Below, one piece after another: positions 36,482 to 45,119 of a stretch of DNA of 64,000 nt. Source of the DNA: CAVVIO01 sp963748095 (lineage in GTDB: Bacteria; Bacteroidota; Bacteroidia; Bacteroidales; UBA10428). The first letter of the stretch is position 1. The number at the start of each line of letters is the position of its first letter. A model generated the notes under the pieces. The model was not told the origin of the DNA, made no database searches, and saw only the letters and a list, made by a program, of their open reading frames with translations. The stretch spans positions 62,001-126,000 of the forward strand of contig CAVVIO010000023.1 in NCBI GenBank assembly GCA_963748095.1, in the 5' to 3' direction. The position numbers were made by a program, and so were the translations under genes.

Positions 36482-36928
36482 ATGAGTCTATTCGATCAGG
36501 TTAGTCAGGATTTGAAAGCCGCCATGCTGGCTAAGGAAAAAGATAAACTGGAATCCCTGCGGGCCATTAAAACCGCATTTCTAAATGCAAAATCGGAAAA
36601 AGGTGCGGGTGAACTAACTCCGGATAAGGAATTACAGATCATTCAAAAACTGGTAAAACAGAGGAAGGAATCTGCTGAAATCTATAAAGAACAAAACAGG
36701 AATGATCTTTACCAAAAGGAAATGGATGAGGCAAAAGTAATCGAAGTTTACCTGCCGAAGCAAATGAGTGAACAGGAGCTGACAGAAGTTCTGAAAGAGA
36801 TTATTGCACGGGTAGGAGCTTCTTCACCTTCCGATATGGGAAAAGTAATGGGCGTAGCTTCCAAAGAATTATCAGGGAAAGCCGATGGCAAGTCAATTGC
36901 CGCAAAGGTAAGGGAGCTTTTGTCTTAG
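36482..36928 (+). CDS. yqeY: GatB/YqeY-domain protein
   Basis: A 148-residue single-domain protein related to the tail domain of the GatB amidotransferase subunit. Family stretches: SLFDQVSQDLKAAMLAKEKDKLESLRAIKTA at the start, LVKQRKESAEIYKEQNR, YLPKQMSEQEL and DMGKVMGVASKELSGKADGKSIAAKVRELL at the end, each typical. Its role, perhaps binding tRNA, is unproven. It follows ftsZ by 30 bases and may be the last gene of that transcript; a terminator lies about 105 bases downstream. Confidence 0.88.
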   Translation: MSLFDQVSQDLKAAMLAKEKDKLESLRAIKTAFLNAKSEKGAGELTPDKELQIIQKLVKQRKESAEIYKEQNRNDLYQKEMDEAKVIEVYLPKQMSEQELTEVLKEIIARVGASSPSDMGKVMGVASKELSGKADGKSIAAKVRELLS

Positions 36929-37030
36929 GATATCGGGGAGCACAGACTTTTTAGATAGAAAACAAAGTTTGTGGCAGAATTACTTTAAATTTCAGTCTTT
37001 TGACTTCGGTCTTTAAATCATAAATTTCCA

Positions 37031-37060
37031 TAAAAAAAGGGAGCTGAAAGGCTCCCTTTT
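37031..37060. terminator. Bidirectional terminator between yqeY and ppiD
   Basis: A perfect 10-bp stem (37035-37044 with 37051-37060) with a 6-base loop. A-run before and T-run after make it usable on both strands; the minus-strand tail of seven T is the stronger. It separates the converging yqeY and ppiD genes. Confidence 0.85.
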
Positions 37061-37092
37061 GATATTTTTAAATCGTATTTCATTTCTTACTA

Positions 37093-39201
37093 TTAATAGA
37101 ATTTAGCCCGGTTATCATCAATATCGGCCATATCCTTTAGTGCCTGGAAAGGTTCGTAATTGGCCCGGGCAGCATAATTCTTTTCAAGGATACTGGTTTC
37201 GAGCATATAATTATAGCCGGTAGGCGGAGTGGGTTTATCTAACTTTGTAACATCCAGTACAAAAATACCACTATTACCTTCAACGGGTGTCGAAAGTTTA
37301 TTTGGCGACACATTCACTGATGCGGCTGCAATATCAGGTTCAATTCCGGCATCGCCTACAGTACGTGAATCGAAGCGAACTCCCAGAGCAGTATTTACAC
37401 TTGTTTGCAATTTATCTGCCAATGCATCAATAGAGGTCACACCCGACAATATGGCTTTCAGTCCATCAGTAATCTTTTGTGCTTTCTTTTCTTTTAATAC
37501 AGCAACCTGAATTTCAGCTTTCTTTTCATCAAAAGAGGCAAATCCTTTTTTTCTTACATCTACAACAGTAGCCACAACATATTTTTCATCGAACTTGAAT
37601 ACCTTCGATACATCGTGCAGATCTGCATTAAAAGCCCATTTAACAAGCTCTCGTGGCGACTCGAGTCCATTAATGGTTTTATCCATCGGGTGAAGATTAT
37701 TGGCGTCGTGAACTACAAGGTTTTCCTTTTTAACTGCATTGTTAAATTTCTCATAGGTATTATTCACGCCAGCAAATTCACTAGCCTTTGAATAGTAAAC
37801 CTGGTCGGTAACATCACTGGGTACTACATTTCTTACCAGAATTCCAACCTGAACTTTTTTTACCGGTTTCGACTGTTTGAGGATCTGAACTACGTGAATA
37901 CCGTATTGTGACGGAACAATTTTCACATCTCCAACTTTACCGTAGAAACAACTATCGCTGAATGACTTAACCATAGCTCCCTCGTGGAACCAGCCCAGGT
38001 CACCGCCATTACGTGCTGTGGCATCTACAGAATATTCCTTAGCCAACTTGGCAAAATCAGCGCCATGTTCAATCAGGTTTTTCAAACTGTCAGCCATGGC
38101 ATATACCTGCCGGACATTGTTCTGATTTGCCTGCAATAAAATATGACGGGCTTTTACAGAATCAGGCAGGTAATTTATTTCAGCCAGTTTGGCGAGTTTG
38201 TAAGCATTATTTTCAAAATAGGGACCGTATACAAAACCTACTTTTGCATCGAACATCTCCTTGTTCAGCAATTCGGGTAATTCACCGTCCTTAAAATTCT
38301 GATCGTTGTAAGGAACATCCGAATTCAGATTGACGAATTGTTTTACATCACTTACCTTTTCGAAATCGGGTTTAATATCATCAATCCATTTTTTCGCGGC
38401 CTGGTTATCTTTTTCAGAGGGAATGACCTCGAATGTAACATATTTTATATCCCTCGACTTTTCCTGCTTGTATTCGTTTTTATGTTCTTCATAATATTTT
38501 TTCAGGTCAGACTCGTCTACCGTAACAGCTGAATCGGATACTGAATTAAAATACTGTACGATATAGTTGAAATCAGCCTGTGTATGGGTTTCCGAAAATT
38601 TTCTTTCCTTGTCGATCTTTGTAACATACAGTCCTTTTTTAATAAGGTTGTCGTATTTGGTCATTTCACGTTCACTAAGGATTTCGTTTTCGATAAACAA
38701 CCAGTATGTTTTTTGCTGGCTGTCGGCTCCTTCCTGTTCTACCTGCCTGAGAAAATTGAGCAATGCCGAACGGTTTAATACACCTGTTTCAGGATTAGTA
38801 AATAACTGCTTGATGATGGGATGAGGATTTCTACCCTGAATCAGATCGAATAATTCATCTCCGCTTACAGCAAGTCCCAGTTTCTTGTATTGGCTTTTCA
38901 TTACATAATCCTGCACCATTCTTTGCCAAACCTGATTTCTGATATTATCCAGTGTACTCGGATCTAGTGAACTTTTCTGATACTGGATCTTTGTAATTTC
39001 TGTCAAATCTTCCACATCTTTCTGAAATTCTTTAAAAGGAATCGATTTTCCCGCTATATTGGCAATTTCATATTGTGAATTTGTAAAAAGGGATTGTCCC
39101 GATTTAAACAAATCACCCAATACGAATGCAAGTAATGCCATTCCAATAATGATAGATACCAAGAGCCCTGCACGATTCCTGATTTTTTCTAAAGTTGCCA
39201 T
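37093..39201 (-). CDS. ppiD: Periplasmic peptidyl-prolyl isomerase, PpiD/SurA-type
   Basis: Membrane-anchored folding helper for exported proteins. 702 residues: one N-terminal transmembrane anchor (AGLLVSIIIGMALLAFVLGDLF, about 12-33), a SurA_N-like helical region (about 40-250), a parvulin domain (about 345-445: VKARHILLQ, ADFAKLAKEYSVDATARNGGDLGWF in two blocks, VVPSQYGIHVVQI-like IVPSQYGIHVVQI), a second, weaker parvulin-like segment, and a C-terminal tail. The architecture is that of PpiD. It stands alone on the minus strand with a TATATTCG promoter-like box about 35 bases upstream. Confidence 0.88.
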   Translation of the reverse strand: MATLEKIRNRAGLLVSIIIGMALLAFVLGDLFKSGQSLFTNSQYEIANIAGKSIPFKEFQKDVEDLTEITKIQYQKSSLDPSTLDNIRNQVWQRMVQDYVMKSQYKKLGLAVSGDELFDLIQGRNPHPIIKQLFTNPETGVLNRSALLNFLRQVEQEGADSQQKTYWLFIENEILSEREMTKYDNLIKKGLYVTKIDKERKFSETHTQADFNYIVQYFNSVSDSAVTVDESDLKKYYEEHKNEYKQEKSRDIKYVTFEVIPSEKDNQAAKKWIDDIKPDFEKVSDVKQFVNLNSDVPYNDQNFKDGELPELLNKEMFDAKVGFVYGPYFENNAYKLAKLAEINYLPDSVKARHILLQANQNNVRQVYAMADSLKNLIEHGADFAKLAKEYSVDATARNGGDLGWFHEGAMVKSFSDSCFYGKVGDVKIVPSQYGIHVVQILKQSKPVKKVQVGILVRNVVPSDVTDQVYYSKASEFAGVNNTYEKFNNAVKKENLVVHDANNLHPMDKTINGLESPRELVKWAFNADLHDVSKVFKFDEKYVVATVVDVRKKGFASFDEKKAEIQVAVLKEKKAQKITDGLKAILSGVTSIDALADKLQTSVNTALGVRFDSRTVGDAGIEPDIAAASVNVSPNKLSTPVEGNSGIFVLDVTKLDKPTPPTGYNYMLETSILEKNYAARANYEPFQALKDMADIDDNRAKFY

Positions 39202-39605
39202 TTATCCGTTAATTTATAGTTTTTATTTTCAGGCTACGAATATAGTAATTAATACTATTTTACAAGAACATATTCTAAAAAATAAACCTTCGTTCAAACA
39301 ATTTAAAGTGCCTGTATAAATTCCTGAAAAAGAGATTGTAATGTTGGAATAATATCTGTTGGATTAGGAAACTGTAAAATGAGTACTTCAGGAAATGTGA
39401 GAAGCGGAATTTTACCTCAAAGAATTGAAGTTTAAAAATTCACAAAGGTTTTAATCACAAAGGTTTGAATTTGTATGTAAAGTAATTTGTTGATTCCTGA
39501 TAAAAAGCAAAAAGAAGTATGAGCCTCAGTAAAGTAAATTAAAGGCAGATACTTTTTACTATCTTTTTACATGTAAACACGAAGTCCCTCGAATAAAAAA
39601 CCAGT
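39202..39605 (-). other. Intergenic region between ppiD and the CNNM gene
   Basis: 404 AT-rich bases. It holds the ppiD promoter (TATATTCG on the minus strand, with TTG 18 bases upstream). A 12-base direct repeat, TCACAAAGGTTT, occurs twice at 39440-39451 and 39455-39466. I see no open frame, RNA gene or strong terminator. Confidence 0.45.
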
Positions 39606-40871
39606 TTATGAATTCTTATAATGTTTTTTCAATTGCACCAGTTCAATTCGGGTTTTACTTACTTTAAGAATTTTTATTTCAAAATTATCAATTATAATCT
39701 GGTCATTGGTCAACGGAATACTTTGGTTGTGAAAGAAAATCAGGCCGGCAATTGTATCATATTCGTCCGACTCGGGTAACTGAAGTTTGTATTTTTCATT
39801 CAGGTAATCGATTTCAAGACGGCCTGAAAATAAATATTCAGTGTCGTTGATTTGTTTTTCGATGAAATCGATGGTATCATGTTCATCTTCTATTTCACCG
39901 AAAATCTCTTCAATAATATCTTCAATAGTAAGCATTCCGGCAATACCCCCAAATTCATCGACTACTACTGCAAGACTTTTGTGTTCCTGTATAAATCTTT
40001 TCAGCAATTTGTTCGCAGCCATGGTCTCTGGAAAATAAGAAACTGCTATTAACCGCGATTTAATATCTTTTGGATTTTTAAATAATTCTTTGGATGTAAT
40101 GTAACCAACCAGATTATCAATAGTTTCTTCGAAGATAAGAATTTTTGAAAATCCCGATTCTATAAATTTCTGCCGGAGATCTTCAATAGAACTGTTAATT
40201 TCCATAGCAACAATTTCCGGACGTGGAATCATGCAATCACGCAATTTAACACTGGAGAAATCAAGAGCATTCTGAAACAGTTTTATATCGTTTTCCGATG
40301 TTTCCGTTTCTGCTGATTCTTCTGCTTCTGCTATGAGAAAGCTCAAATCGATTTTACCGAATGTGATATCTTTTGGATTATAGTTAGTTTTCGATTTGAA
40401 TATATATTTCATGATAACGGAAGAGAGCCAGTTAACAAACTGGGTGATGGGAAAAAACAGCACAAAGAATATAAAAACCGGAAAAGAGAAGAATTTTAAA
40501 GTGGAGTTGGGATTCAGCCTGACGAGTGTTTTTGGTAAAAATTCAGCAGTGAACAAAATAAATAAAGTGGATATGATTGTTTGTATGAGCAATATAAGGA
40601 AGGGGGAATTGGTGAAATTTAAAATCAATGGTTGAAGCAGTTTTGCCATAAACATACCATAAACAACCAATGCTACATTATTACCTACCAACATAGTGGT
40701 AATGTATTTTCCGGGATAGTTACTGAAAACGGTTAAAATACGCGATGAAATGAGCCCTTGTTTCTTATCCAGTTCAAGTCTGAGCTTATTGGCTGCAACA
40801 AATGCTATTTCCATTCCCGAAAAGAAAGCACTAAATAAAAGTGTCAGTATAATAACCAGTACAATATTCAT
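39606..40871 (-). CDS. CNNM/CBS transporter-family protein (HlyC/CorC type)
   Basis: A 421-residue membrane protein of the CorC/CNNM family, linked in other bacteria to magnesium or other divalent-cation efflux. Domains in order: DUF21/CNNM membrane part with about four transmembrane segments (1-185, starting MNIVLVIILTLLFSAFFSGMEIAFV), a CBS pair (about 205-330, with LRDCMIPRPEIVAMEI and LAVVVDEFGGIAGMLTIEDIIEEIFGEI in two blocks), and the CorC_HlyC C-terminal domain (about 345-418). Annotations as 'hemolysin' are historical. Last gene of the coaX operon, 13 bases after the small membrane protein. Confidence 0.88.
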   Translation of the reverse strand: MNIVLVIILTLLFSAFFSGMEIAFVAANKLRLELDKKQGLISSRILTVFSNYPGKYITTMLVGNNVALVVYGMFMAKLLQPLILNFTNSPFLILLIQTIISTLFILFTAEFLPKTLVRLNPNSTLKFFSFPVFIFFVLFFPITQFVNWLSSVIMKYIFKSKTNYNPKDITFGKIDLSFLIAEAEESAETETSENDIKLFQNALDFSSVKLRDCMIPRPEIVAMEINSSIEDLRQKFIESGFSKILIFEETIDNLVGYITSKELFKNPKDIKSRLIAVSYFPETMAANKLLKRFIQEHKSLAVVVDEFGGIAGMLTIEDIIEEIFGEIEDEHDTIDFIEKQINDTEYLFSGRLEIDYLNEKYKLQLPESDEYDTIAGLIFFHNQSIPLTNDQIIIDNFEIKILKVSKTRIELVQLKKHYKNS

Positions 40872-40884
40872 GAAACCGATAACT

Positions 40885-41079
40885 CTAAGGTTGTTGATTC
40901 TTTTTTCTTAAATTCCGCCTCAAAATATACATTAAAAAAGCCAGAAATGAAAGTATAAAAAACATATAACTGTTGGCAAAACCTTTATAGTATGTATTAT
41001 AAACTCCTAAGAAAAGGCATGTGACTGCCAGTATTATCCAGACTATTTCTAGGATAGTATTAATTTTCCTGGTTTTCAT
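40885..41079 (-). CDS. Small two-helix membrane protein
   Basis: A 64-residue protein with two predicted transmembrane helices (TILEIVWIILAVTCLFLGVYN and YMFFILSFLAFLMYIL) and a basic tail. No known domain. ATG at 41079 overlaps the end of lptC by about 20 bases; ATG at 41088 is also in frame. Sitting tightly between lptC and the CNNM gene, it is almost certainly translated with them. Function unknown. Confidence 0.65.
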   Translation of the reverse strand: MKTRKINTILEIVWIILAVTCLFLGVYNTYYKGFANSYMFFILSFLAFLMYILRRNLRKKNQQP

Positions 41080-41659
41080 CTTTAACATTTACAGTACCCT
41101 TGGATCCGATCAACTTCCATTTTTCCAGATTCTGATCAGCCACGAAGCCTTCTTCCCCGTAAATTGTCCCATCATCATTCACAAACTTTGTAAAATCATG
41201 GGAATAGATTTTTTGTGTGTTTTCGTCCCAGTACATCTGATCGGTATACAGTTCTTCTTTTTTCTTCAGGTTTTTGGCAACAACATTGTTACGTGCTTCC
41301 CATAATTTTTTTTTCTGGTAGTAGATAGCGTATTTTGCATTAATGATCGATTCGAGTTTCTCCGATTTATCGTAAAAATACACTTGTATCCCTTGCGGAA
41401 ATTCAGTAAATGGTTCTTCTGCCTTCGAATACTTGTGCATTTCGGGGGCGAAAAATTTGATTTTAAGTTTACCTGAATCGGTATACGCTATTTCTATATC
41501 CTTACCTGACTGATCGGGAAGTTTTAACTGGTTAGTAAGGGCATTGATCTTTTCAATATCATTTTCGCAGGATATAAAAAATAGTATCCCCAGGCTAATG
41601 GGGATAGTATTTTTTAATAACCGTATGTAAAATTTTTTATGTTGATTATTGTTATTCAT
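41060..41659 (-). CDS. lptC: LPS-export protein LptC-like lipoprotein
   Basis: About 199 residues. A hydrophobic N-terminus ends in FFISCEN, a possible lipobox, so it may be lipid-anchored where proteobacterial LptC has a transmembrane helix. The mature part is a beta-jellyroll of OstA/LptC type, with strands such as GIQVYFYDKSEKLESIINAKYAIYY, LWEARNNVVAKN and TEQMYWDE-like YTDQMYWDENTQKIYSHDFTK. It should hand lipopolysaccharide from the inner-membrane LptBFG complex to LptA. ATG 41659 overlaps the upstream TPR gene by 8 bases; ATG 41671 is the alternative. Confidence 0.8.
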   Translation of the reverse strand: MNNNNQHKKFYIRLLKNTIPISLGILFFISCENDIEKINALTNQLKLPDQSGKDIEIAYTDSGKLKIKFFAPEMHKYSKAEEPFTEFPQGIQVYFYDKSEKLESIINAKYAIYYQKKKLWEARNNVVAKNLKKKEELYTDQMYWDENTQKIYSHDFTKFVNDDGTIYGEEGFVADQNLEKWKLIGSKGTVNVKDENQEN

Positions 41660-42998
41660 TAAATCTTGCAATTGTATTCTCGTTTATCCAGCAACCAACT
41701 GTATATGTATCCCCTTGATGAACGTTCTGAAAAAATGCATCTTCTTTTTTAGGATAATATTTAGAATAAGTAATGATAAGCTTATTTGCTTTTTCTTCTA
41801 CAGAAGGATCTACTTTTTTAGCTTCATTAAATTTATCTACTGCTACCCAGAAAACAGATGATGGCAACTTGATATTCGAACACTGATCCTGACTTTGAGC
41901 ATATATTTGTCCTATCAGGAGATAAGGTTCTCCCCAGTTTGAGTGCAACTGTTCAGCTTTAAGTGCGTTGTCCCGTGATTCAGAGTATTGATTCAATTTA
42001 CTCTGTGTAAGTGCAAGACCCAGGTAATAGTCTGCCTTTTTCATATCATCAGTTTGCAGTTGAATGGCTTGCTTATAATAGGTAGCTGCTTCTTTATAAT
42101 TGCCATTGTTATATGCCATCAACGCTATATTTGCAGCAGATTCAGCCGATGGTTTTAATGCTTGTAGTTTAGTTGATGCATTATAGAACAATTGGGAATT
42201 GGTACAACTGTTATTTTTAAGCAAGGTGGTTAACATTCCGAGAAAATCAGGATCGTCCGATCTGCTTTGATATTCTTTATTGAAGTAGGCATTTAATGTG
42301 TCACAATCGCTTGGCCCATCGGCAGCAAAGTTGTTGTCAATACTCGATTTGATGGCTGTCAGGGTTGCATCACTCGGACGTGTCTCAAGTTTTTTGTTTA
42401 TAATGTCACTTACCATCATATAATCGGAAATTACCTGGTTCTGGGTAATTTTTTTATCCTGGAAAAGTGTTAAGGATGCGGATATGTATGTCGCCATCAC
42501 TGGCTCGGAAACGTGAGCTTTGTCAGCCTGAATAGATTCATCAAGATAGTTATATGCCTGTTGAATATACTGTATGCCGTCATTTCTCCTGTATCTTAAG
42601 AGGTCTACACCCTGCCGGCCACGAACGTTGCTCAGGTCCTTATAGTATTTGATACGCTGGTCATAAACCATCATTAGCGTATCAACATAAGCTCCTTTTT
42701 TTGCTTCATCATTTTGATTTTCTTCGATGAAGTTCTGAAACATTCTTGCACCATCGATATATATGTTTTTTGTAGCTCTTGGACAATTATGAAATACTTT
42801 TCTCCATGAGGGTAGTGCAGATTTAAAATCTCCCTGCCGTGCATATTCCCTGTATAAAGATAAATTTGTAATACATTGTATACTATCATTCCCATGTCCA
42901 TATCTCGAACCGTCTTCCACGCCTTTCTGCGCCATTACATTCGTCGAAAATAATCCTATTAGTAATGTAAATAACTGGATATAAACTCCTTTTTTCAT
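41652..42998 (-). CDS. Exported TPR-repeat protein
   Basis: A 448-residue protein with a signal peptide (about 1-24, cleaved after VMA or thereabouts) and tetratricopeptide repeats in the C-terminal half, clearest at ALMAYNNGNYKEAATYYKQAIQL and KADYYLGLALTQSKLNQYSESRDNALKA. TPR arrays mediate protein contacts, so a periplasmic scaffold role is likely. It lies between the outer-membrane protein gene and lptC, an arrangement I believe recurs in Bacteroidota, which points to envelope assembly. No catalytic motif. Confidence 0.8.
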   Translation of the reverse strand: MKKGVYIQLFTLLIGLFSTNVMAQKGVEDGSRYGHGNDSIQCITNLSLYREYARQGDFKSALPSWRKVFHNCPRATKNIYIDGARMFQNFIEENQNDEAKKGAYVDTLMMVYDQRIKYYKDLSNVRGRQGVDLLRYRRNDGIQYIQQAYNYLDESIQADKAHVSEPVMATYISASLTLFQDKKITQNQVISDYMMVSDIINKKLETRPSDATLTAIKSSIDNNFAADGPSDCDTLNAYFNKEYQSRSDDPDFLGMLTTLLKNNSCTNSQLFYNASTKLQALKPSAESAANIALMAYNNGNYKEAATYYKQAIQLQTDDMKKADYYLGLALTQSKLNQYSESRDNALKAEQLHSNWGEPYLLIGQIYAQSQDQCSNIKLPSSVFWVAVDKFNEAKKVDPSVEEKANKLIITYSKYYPKKEDAFFQNVHQGDTYTVGCWINENTIARFNE

Positions 42999-43018
42999 TT
43001 TTCTATTTTTTATAAGTA

Positions 43019-44302
43019 TTAATCATATTTGCGTTTTACAAACCAGAAATCATATAATGTAAGCCCAAATGATACTATATGATATTTTTCTTTTATCAGC
43101 CCGTTATTCAGTGTTCCGCGTACCCCATATTGGTATGCAATATTAAATGAAGTATTCGAAAAAAGTTTACTTGAATTCCTCCATGGTATACCAATACCAA
43201 AACTTATGCCATAATCATTTATTTGTTGATCTTGTATCTTAACATATGTATTGGAATAATACGCTCCTAATCTGTAATGAAAGTACTTCCAGTAACTTGC
43301 ATGTGTTTTTTGCTTAATGGAAACGGGTGTAAATTCAGTTCCAAAACGCACGGAATTATATGCAGTAAGAAAATCATTCTTTCCGAATATTGAACCTTTT
43401 GTCCAGTCCTGCGTGATATAATCGACAGCAACGATAAGATTGTTTTTATAACCGTATGCAATTCCCAAAGCCATCCGTTCAGGTATATTTATTTTGTCAG
43501 ATATATTGATATTGTTTAAGGTATCAGTTATATATGGCGCTTGACGAATCAGTATATTATCATGCCTGGCATTTAGGGCTGTTTTATTATCAAAAGTCAC
43601 ACCCAGTTGAAGTTTGTGATTTTCTTTTATTGTATTATAATATTGTAAACCAAAACGAAAATGAAAATCATGAGCAAATATTTTATCCTGATATTCAACA
43701 ACAGCAGCTTGTGGATCGGTTGTTACGGTAACAGTTCGAGATTGGTTGAGTTCTCCGAAAAGATAGGAGGCATTTATTCCTATAGACAGGTGGTGGGCAA
43801 TTTCTATTGCATTCCCGATATAAAATTCGTTAATACCTCCATTGCCGGTATAATTGATGTTATAATCATTATAGCTTCCTGATAATGTACCTTCTTCTAA
43901 AAAATCGAAACCAACGCGACTATAAGGTACAATTCCAACACTGGTTTTCCACCAGTGCGTCAAGGGAAAACCAATAATGATATGATTAAAATTGAAATTT
44001 TTTGTTTGTTTTTTTGCTGCATTCGATTCCAGTTCATTCGACTTTCCGGAAACCCCTATATCGAAAATAAACGACATGGTATCCTGCGAAGTGTAGGAGG
44101 CCGGATTGAGGTAATTGATCAGGTTCGGGGTTCTTAGCGCGGTAGAAGTACCACCCATGGCCCTGTTCTGTTCAAAACCATTGTCAATGAGATCTCCGAC
44201 CCCAAACCTGGAATACGGCGAATTAGTGTAATTCTGAGCATACCCTTTCAACACTATAAGTATCAACAATAAAGTTAGGCTTCCCTTATAAATTCTCTGC
44301 AT
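43019..44302 (-). CDS. Outer-membrane beta-barrel protein
   Basis: A 427-residue exported protein: signal peptide (about 1-22, ending KGYAQ), then NSPYSRFGVGDLI and AMGGTSTALRTPNLINYLNPASY, which resemble the N-terminal part of OMPP1/FadL-type porins, followed by many alternating amphipathic strands. It ends in an aromatic-rich strand (VSFGLTLYDFWFVKRKYD). Substrate unknown. Its start overlaps the end of coaX by 17 bases, and the TPR gene follows after 20 bases, so it is translated within the operon. Confidence 0.75.
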   Translation of the reverse strand: MQRIYKGSLTLLLILIVLKGYAQNYTNSPYSRFGVGDLIDNGFEQNRAMGGTSTALRTPNLINYLNPASYTSQDTMSFIFDIGVSGKSNELESNAAKKQTKNFNFNHIIIGFPLTHWWKTSVGIVPYSRVGFDFLEEGTLSGSYNDYNINYTGNGGINEFYIGNAIEIAHHLSIGINASYLFGELNQSRTVTVTTDPQAAVVEYQDKIFAHDFHFRFGLQYYNTIKENHKLQLGVTFDNKTALNARHDNILIRQAPYITDTLNNINISDKINIPERMALGIAYGYKNNLIVAVDYITQDWTKGSIFGKNDFLTAYNSVRFGTEFTPVSIKQKTHASYWKYFHYRLGAYYSNTYVKIQDQQINDYGISFGIGIPWRNSSKLFSNTSFNIAYQYGVRGTLNNGLIKEKYHIVSFGLTLYDFWFVKRKYD

Positions 44303-45020
44303 TATGTTCCAATATACAATTTAATCCTATGTTTACTAAATTCAAATTCACAAAGATGGTGTTTTTTAATTTTTTATCAAAAAAATTAGCGTCTCCTCCG
44401 GTAAGAATTATTATAATATTATTATAGATGCTTAAATAATGAGATATGTAACCTTCAATTTCGTTAATTATTCCCGTTTGTACTCCCGAAATGATGGCGC
44501 TGTTGGTATCGGTTCCCAGTTCGGGAAATACTTCCTGTTTCGATAATAACGGCAGACGACCTGTAAAAGTATGCAGGGCTTTAAAGCGAATAGCCATACC
44601 CGGCGATATATTACCTCCTGAATAGTTACTATTATGGTCAATAAAATCATACGTAATGGCCGTACCTGTGTCGATTACCAGTATATCATTACCGGGATAA
44701 CTGAAATTTGCACCTACAACAGCTGCCAGACGGTCCTTTCCTAATGTATTTTTTGATTTGTATTGATTATTGATGGGAAGGGGAGTGTTTTCATCAAGTA
44801 TTATTGTATTCCCAATTTTGCCGGATATCATTTTATACATGTCACCCGTATCTCCGGCAACTGAAGAAATGATGGCCTTATCAATTCCAGGATATTCTCC
44901 CAGAATTTTTTCCAGTTCCTTTTCATTGAAAACCGCAAATGAATAATCATTTGTCAGATAAGTATGATCAAATACAGCTATTTTGGTACGGGAATTACCA
45001 ATGTCAATTACCAGGTTCAT
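44286..45020 (-). CDS. coaX: Type III pantothenate kinase
   Basis: Phosphorylates pantothenate, the first step of coenzyme A synthesis. 244 residues of the ASKHA fold: MNLVIDIGNSRTKIAVFD (1-18, phosphate loop), GKDRLAAVVGA (near 93, substrate site), VIDTGTAITYDFI (near 115) and SPGMAIRFKALHTFTGRLP (near 138). All hallmark motifs are present. First gene of the operon that runs through the OMP, TPR, lptC and CNNM genes. Confidence 0.94.
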   Translation of the reverse strand: MNLVIDIGNSRTKIAVFDHTYLTNDYSFAVFNEKELEKILGEYPGIDKAIISSVAGDTGDMYKMISGKIGNTIILDENTPLPINNQYKSKNTLGKDRLAAVVGANFSYPGNDILVIDTGTAITYDFIDHNSNYSGGNISPGMAIRFKALHTFTGRLPLLSKQEVFPELGTDTNSAIISGVQTGIINEIEGYISHYLSIYNNIIIILTGGDANFFDKKLKNTIFVNLNLVNIGLNCILEHNAENL

Positions 45021-45056
45021 TTGTTAGAGCAATCCGGATTAGTGGAATAATGACGG

Positions 45057-45087
45057 CAAAAGTAGTGAATATCCAATTGATTAACAA
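45057..45087 (-). promoter_or_regulatory. Promoter of the coaX operon
   Basis: On the minus strand TTG (45085-45087), a 20-base spacer and TACTTTTG (45057-45064) match the Bacteroidota promoter form. The coaX start lies 36 bases downstream. Confidence 0.65.
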
Positions 45088-45119
45088 CCATGTATAGGGA
45101 TAAATATTTATAAACGGCT

